This document shows, piece after piece, positions 61,768 through 64,000 of a stretch of 64,000 bases of DNA. Location of the stretch: contig MSXP01000006.1 of NCBI GenBank assembly GCA_002083635.1, forward strand, positions 76,549-140,548, written 5' to 3'. Origin of the DNA: Proteobacteria bacterium ST_bin12 (GTDB lineage: Bacteria > Pseudomonadota > Gammaproteobacteria > Burkholderiales > Methylophilaceae). The notes beneath the pieces were generated by a model, which saw nothing but the letters and a program-made list of their open reading frames with translations, was not told where the DNA came from and searched no databases. Numbering within the stretch: the stretch's first letter is position 1; every line of letters starts with the position of its first letter. A program made the translations under genes and the position numbers.

Positions 61768-61908
61768 GGGTGTCTCTATAACTTTAAGTTTCTAAGTTAA
61801 ACAAGGCGCGATTAAAAAATAATGACGCCGCATATGGTTAATATGTAAGAAATTATTTTTTATGAGCAACGCAGTGTAACGACGAAACTTAAAGTTAAAG
61901 AGATGCCC
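61768..61908. mobile_element. MITE-like element with 24-bp inverted ends
   Basis: The 141-bp element has 24-bp terminal inverted repeats (61768-61791 and 61885-61908, three mismatches) beginning GGGTGTCTCT and ending GATGCCC. It is flanked on both sides by TGA (61765-61767 and 61909-61911). Inner arms AAAAAATAAT / ATTATTTTTT (61814-61823, 61852-61861) and CATAT/ATATG make it a nested palindrome. It encodes no protein. It lies between the EamA gene and yebC. Confidence 0.75.
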
Positions 61909-61945
61909 TGAAAATATCGATGCAAAAAATATCAAGGATTATAGT

Positions 61946-62671
61946 ATGGCAGGACACAGTAAATGGGCCAATATTCAGCACCGCAAAGGTCGTCAAGACG
62001 CGAAACGCGGCAAAATCTTCACTAAACTGATTAAAGAAATCACGGTAGCCGCGCGTTTAAGCGGTGGCGATGTGACTATGAATCCGCGCCTGCGCGCCGC
62101 GGTAGCTGAAGCTAAAGAAGAAAATATGCCATCAGACAACATTACCCGCGCCATTAAAAAAGGCACTGGTGAGCTAGAGGGCGTGAATTACGAAGAGATT
62201 CGTTACGAAGGTTATGGCATTAATGGCGCCGCGATTATTATTGATTGCTTAACCGATAATAAACAGCGCGCCGTCGCCGATGTGCGACATGCGCTGACTA
62301 AGTTTGGTGGCAATTTAGGCACTGATGGCTCTGTGGCCTTTATGTTTAAACACTGCGGCAGCATATTGTATGAGCCGGGCACCTCTGAAGATAAAGTAAT
62401 GGAAGTAGCACTTGAAGCAGGTGCAGAAGACATCGTCACCGATGAAGACGGTAGTATTGAAGTGATCACCCCGCCCAATGATTTTATTGCGATTAAAGAA
62501 GCGATGGAAGCTGCTGGATTAAAAGCGGTGATGGCGGAAGTGATGATGAAGCCAAGTATTGAAACGGTTTTCACAGGGGATGATGCGATTAAAATGCAAA
62601 AAATTCTGGATGCGCTGGAAGATTTGGACGATGTGCAGGATGTATACACCACTGCCGTCATTGAAGAATAA
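61946..62671 (+). CDS. YebC/PmpR-family regulator
   Basis: The 241-aa protein has the YebC signature start M-A-G-H-S-K-W-A-N-I-Q-H-R-K-G-R-Q-D, N-I-x-R-A-I-K-K-G-T-G, Y-E-G-Y-G-x-x-G-A-A-I-I-I-D, and a C-terminal E-D-L-D-D-V-Q-D-V-Y-T. The family was long called a transcriptional regulator and is also linked to ribosome rescue at proline stretches. It precedes ruvC-ruvA, the common proteobacterial order. Confidence 0.97.
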   Translation: MAGHSKWANIQHRKGRQDAKRGKIFTKLIKEITVAARLSGGDVTMNPRLRAAVAEAKEENMPSDNITRAIKKGTGELEGVNYEEIRYEGYGINGAAIIIDCLTDNKQRAVADVRHALTKFGGNLGTDGSVAFMFKHCGSILYEPGTSEDKVMEVALEAGAEDIVTDEDGSIEVITPPNDFIAIKEAMEAAGLKAVMAEVMMKPSIETVFTGDDAIKMQKILDALEDLDDVQDVYTTAVIEE

Positions 62672-62793
62672 AAAAATGAGAACCGCGTTGTCATACGGTG
62701 TTGCGGGTTCAATTTTATTCGATTGCATACAAAACGTATGCGCACTCATAAAATTATCCCCGCGCCTTGTCTGACTTAGCGGTTTTCATTTTT
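62672..62793 (+). repeat. Nested stem element in the ruvC leader
   Basis: The 122-nt region between yebC and ruvC folds as nested stems: AAAAATGAGAACCGC (62672-62686) with GCGGTTTTCATTTTT (62779-62793), one mismatch; GCGGG/CCCGC; AATTTTAT/ATAAAATT; and GCATAC/GTATGC. The right arm abuts the ruvC ribosome site AGGTGA (62794-62799). Confidence 0.7.
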
Positions 62794-62803
62794 AGGTGAC
62801 TTT

Positions 62804-63394
62804 TTGGAAAACATTAGAATTCTCGGAATTGACCCTGGCCTACGCATCCTTGGTATTGATCCAGGCTTGCGCCTAACGGGCTTTGGCGTGATTGAAAAAG
62901 TGGGTGAAAAAATCACTTATATTGCCAGCGGCACCATTAAAACCGCCAGTGGTAAAAAAAATAAAATAGAAGGTGAAGACGATAGAGAAGAGTTACCCGC
63001 ACGTTTAAAAATTATATTAGATGGCCTGTTTGAAGTGATTGATACCTACCAGCCTACGCAAGCGGCGGTTGAAAAAGTATTCGTCAATGTCAATCCGCAA
63101 TCCACTTTATTGCTTGGCCAAGCCCGTGGCGCAGCGATTAGTGCATCGGTAATTCGCAATTTAATTGTGGCCGAATATACGGCCTTGCAAGTAAAGCAAG
63201 CCGTGGTGGGTAATGGTCACGCGCAAAAAGAACAAGTGCAAGAAATGGTCAAACGATTATTGAATTTGCCTGGCTTGCCAAGCCCAGACTCAGCGGATGC
63301 GTTAGCTTGCGCGATTTGTCATGCACATGGCGGGCAAGGATTAGGCAGATTAGCCACAGCAGGATTTAGAGTAAAGAATGGCAGATTAATATGA
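62804..63394 (+). CDS. ruvC: Holliday junction resolvase RuvC, duplicated N-terminal motif
   Basis: RuvC cuts Holliday junctions. The 196-aa protein has catalytic residues in G-I-D-P-G, A-A-V-E-K-V-F-V, and P-D-S-A-D-A-L-A. Unusually, the catalytic motif I-L-G-I-D-P-G-L-R occurs twice in tandem (residues 6-14 and 15-23), and the two copies differ at seven synonymous positions. The start is a TTG at 62804 with AGGTGA upstream; no usable in-frame start lies between the two copies. An acidic insertion (G-K-K-N-K-I-E-G-E-D-D-R-E-E) follows near residue 51. It overlaps ruvA by 4 nt. Confidence 0.94.
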   Translation: MENIRILGIDPGLRILGIDPGLRLTGFGVIEKVGEKITYIASGTIKTASGKKNKIEGEDDREELPARLKIILDGLFEVIDTYQPTQAAVEKVFVNVNPQSTLLLGQARGAAISASVIRNLIVAEYTALQVKQAVVGNGHAQKEQVQEMVKRLLNLPGLPSPDSADALACAICHAHGGQGLGRLATAGFRVKNGRLI

Positions 63395-63972
63395 TTGCAC
63401 GCTTAAACGGAATTTTGATTGAAAAAGCGCCACCGCAAGTGGTGATTGATTGTGTGGGCGTGGGTTATGAAGTAGAGGTGCCGATGAGCACTTTTTATAA
63501 TCTGCCAGAAATTGGCGCAAAAGTGCAATTACTGACTTATATGGTAGTGCGTGAAGATGCACAATTGTTGTATGGATTTGGTAGTGAGCAAGAAAAAAGT
63601 ACGTTTAAACAATTGCTTAAGGTAAACGGAATTGGTGCAAAATCGGCTTTGTCTATTTTAAGCGGTGTGAGTATTGAAGATTTAATGAATGCGGTGAATT
63701 TGCAAGAGGTGGCGATGCTGACGCGCATTCCTGGTATTGGCAAAAAAACCGCAGAGCGTTTATTGCTGGAACTGAAAGATAAATTCTCGATTAACGGCGT
63801 AAGTGGCGTTGGTGCTGCGCAGTCAAAATCAGCCACTAGTGATATATTGAATGCGCTATTGGCGCTGGGTTACAACGATAAAGAAGCATTAGCCACGATT
63901 AAATTATTGCCCAAAGAATTGTCTGTTTCTGAGGGCATTCGGCAATCTCTAAAATTCCTTTCAAAAAACTAG
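63391..63972 (+). CDS. ruvA: Holliday junction branch migration protein RuvA
   Basis: The 193-aa protein has the N-terminal OB domain (about 1-62: M-I-A-R-L-N-G), the HhH domain II (about 65-135: V-N-G-I-G-A-K-S-A-L, I-P-G-I-G-K-K-T-A-E-R) and the RuvB-contacting domain III (about 148-193: L-N-A-L-L-A-L-G-Y). It binds four-way junctions and loads RuvB. It overlaps ruvC by 4 nt. ruvB would be expected just beyond the window. Confidence 0.97.
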   Translation: MIARLNGILIEKAPPQVVIDCVGVGYEVEVPMSTFYNLPEIGAKVQLLTYMVVREDAQLLYGFGSEQEKSTFKQLLKVNGIGAKSALSILSGVSIEDLMNAVNLQEVAMLTRIPGIGKKTAERLLLELKDKFSINGVSGVGAAQSKSATSDILNALLALGYNDKEALATIKLLPKELSVSEGIRQSLKFLSKN

Positions 63973-64000
63973 TTAAGTCAAACGAATAATAAAAAAGTCG

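Noticed and set aside
62212..62745. 177-aa frame on the minus strand over yebC
   Set aside because: Ser/Ile-rich shadow of yebC codons; yebC is a conserved gene in the right context.
62804..62845. Frameshift or mis-called start in ruvC
   Set aside because: The frame is continuous, no in-frame start codon lies between the motif copies, and the copies differ at synonymous sites, so the duplication is real in this sequence.

Overview
The window looks like a piece of a betaproteobacterial methylotroph chromosome, most likely Methylophilales (Methylotenera/Methylophilus-like). This is an inference from gene content: two copies of the PQQ precursor gene pqqA, a quinoprotein-dehydrogenase-associated SoxYZ carrier, purU, a decarboxylating 6-phosphogluconate dehydrogenase, and a TorF-porin/glnK/amtB nitrogen module. 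The DNA is AT-rich by eye. Genes are dense on both strands. I found no rRNA, tRNA, CRISPR array, prophage or intact insertion sequence.

Layout. 1-6.4 kb: lptM-lysA, a small lipoprotein, purU, ispH-nudB-nadA-HIT, and a [2Fe-2S] ferredoxin. 6.4-14.5 kb (minus): ubiK-comM, metH, mpl-tonB. 14.6-17.7 kb: TorF porin, glnK and amtB behind a near-perfect sigma-54 promoter. 17.7-32.3 kb: an ArsR-family regulator with a palindromic operator, then eight same-strand genes. These encode an Aas-like acyltransferase/AMP ligase, a Tat-type amidohydrolase, a giant DUF2339 membrane protein, an LplT-like transporter, a ketosynthase III fused to a heme-oxygenase-like diiron domain, a phospholipase-D protein, an unknown protein, and a TIM-barrel/LPS-kinase fusion. 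This is the most unusual block. 32.4-35.7 kb: an orphan pqqA, the thiS-thiG-apaG-mltA operon and a 57-aa unknown gene. 35.8-45.0 kb: gnd, a dienelactone hydrolase, twin secreted serine proteases with TPR tails, Sua5, a divergent alkB/alkA repair pair, a small gene behind a candidate sigma-54 promoter, and a fasciclin protein. 45.4-53.5 kb: MFS exporter, membrane cytochrome b plus Mo-oxidoreductase, rhomboid, diguanylate cyclase and FecR-domain protein. 53.6-64 kb: FmdB-DUF502-aspS, a foreign-looking ORF, VOC protein, SoxYZ carrier behind a CRP-type palindrome, a second pqqA, CBS protein, a MarR-NTF2-EamA operon, and yebC-ruvC-ruvA.

How the parts fit. Central C1 and PQQ-linked functions (purU, gnd, the pqqA copies, SoxYZ carrier) are scattered among housekeeping genes. 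The PQQ synthesis enzymes and any quinoprotein dehydrogenase lie outside the window. The 17.7-32.3 kb block combines acyl activation, acyl transfer, C-C condensation, an oxidative diiron domain, phospholipase-D chemistry, a lipid-type transporter and a sugar/LPS-kinase-like protein. I read it as an uncharacterised acyl-lipid or envelope-lipid biosynthesis and export locus.

Small-scale structure includes three nested palindromic intergenic elements (56425-56506, 61768-61908, 62672-62793), one with 24-bp terminal inverted repeats flanked by a TGA direct repeat. RuvC carries a tandem 9-residue duplication of its catalytic motif. A short motif, ACTTAACRCT, recurs between genes.
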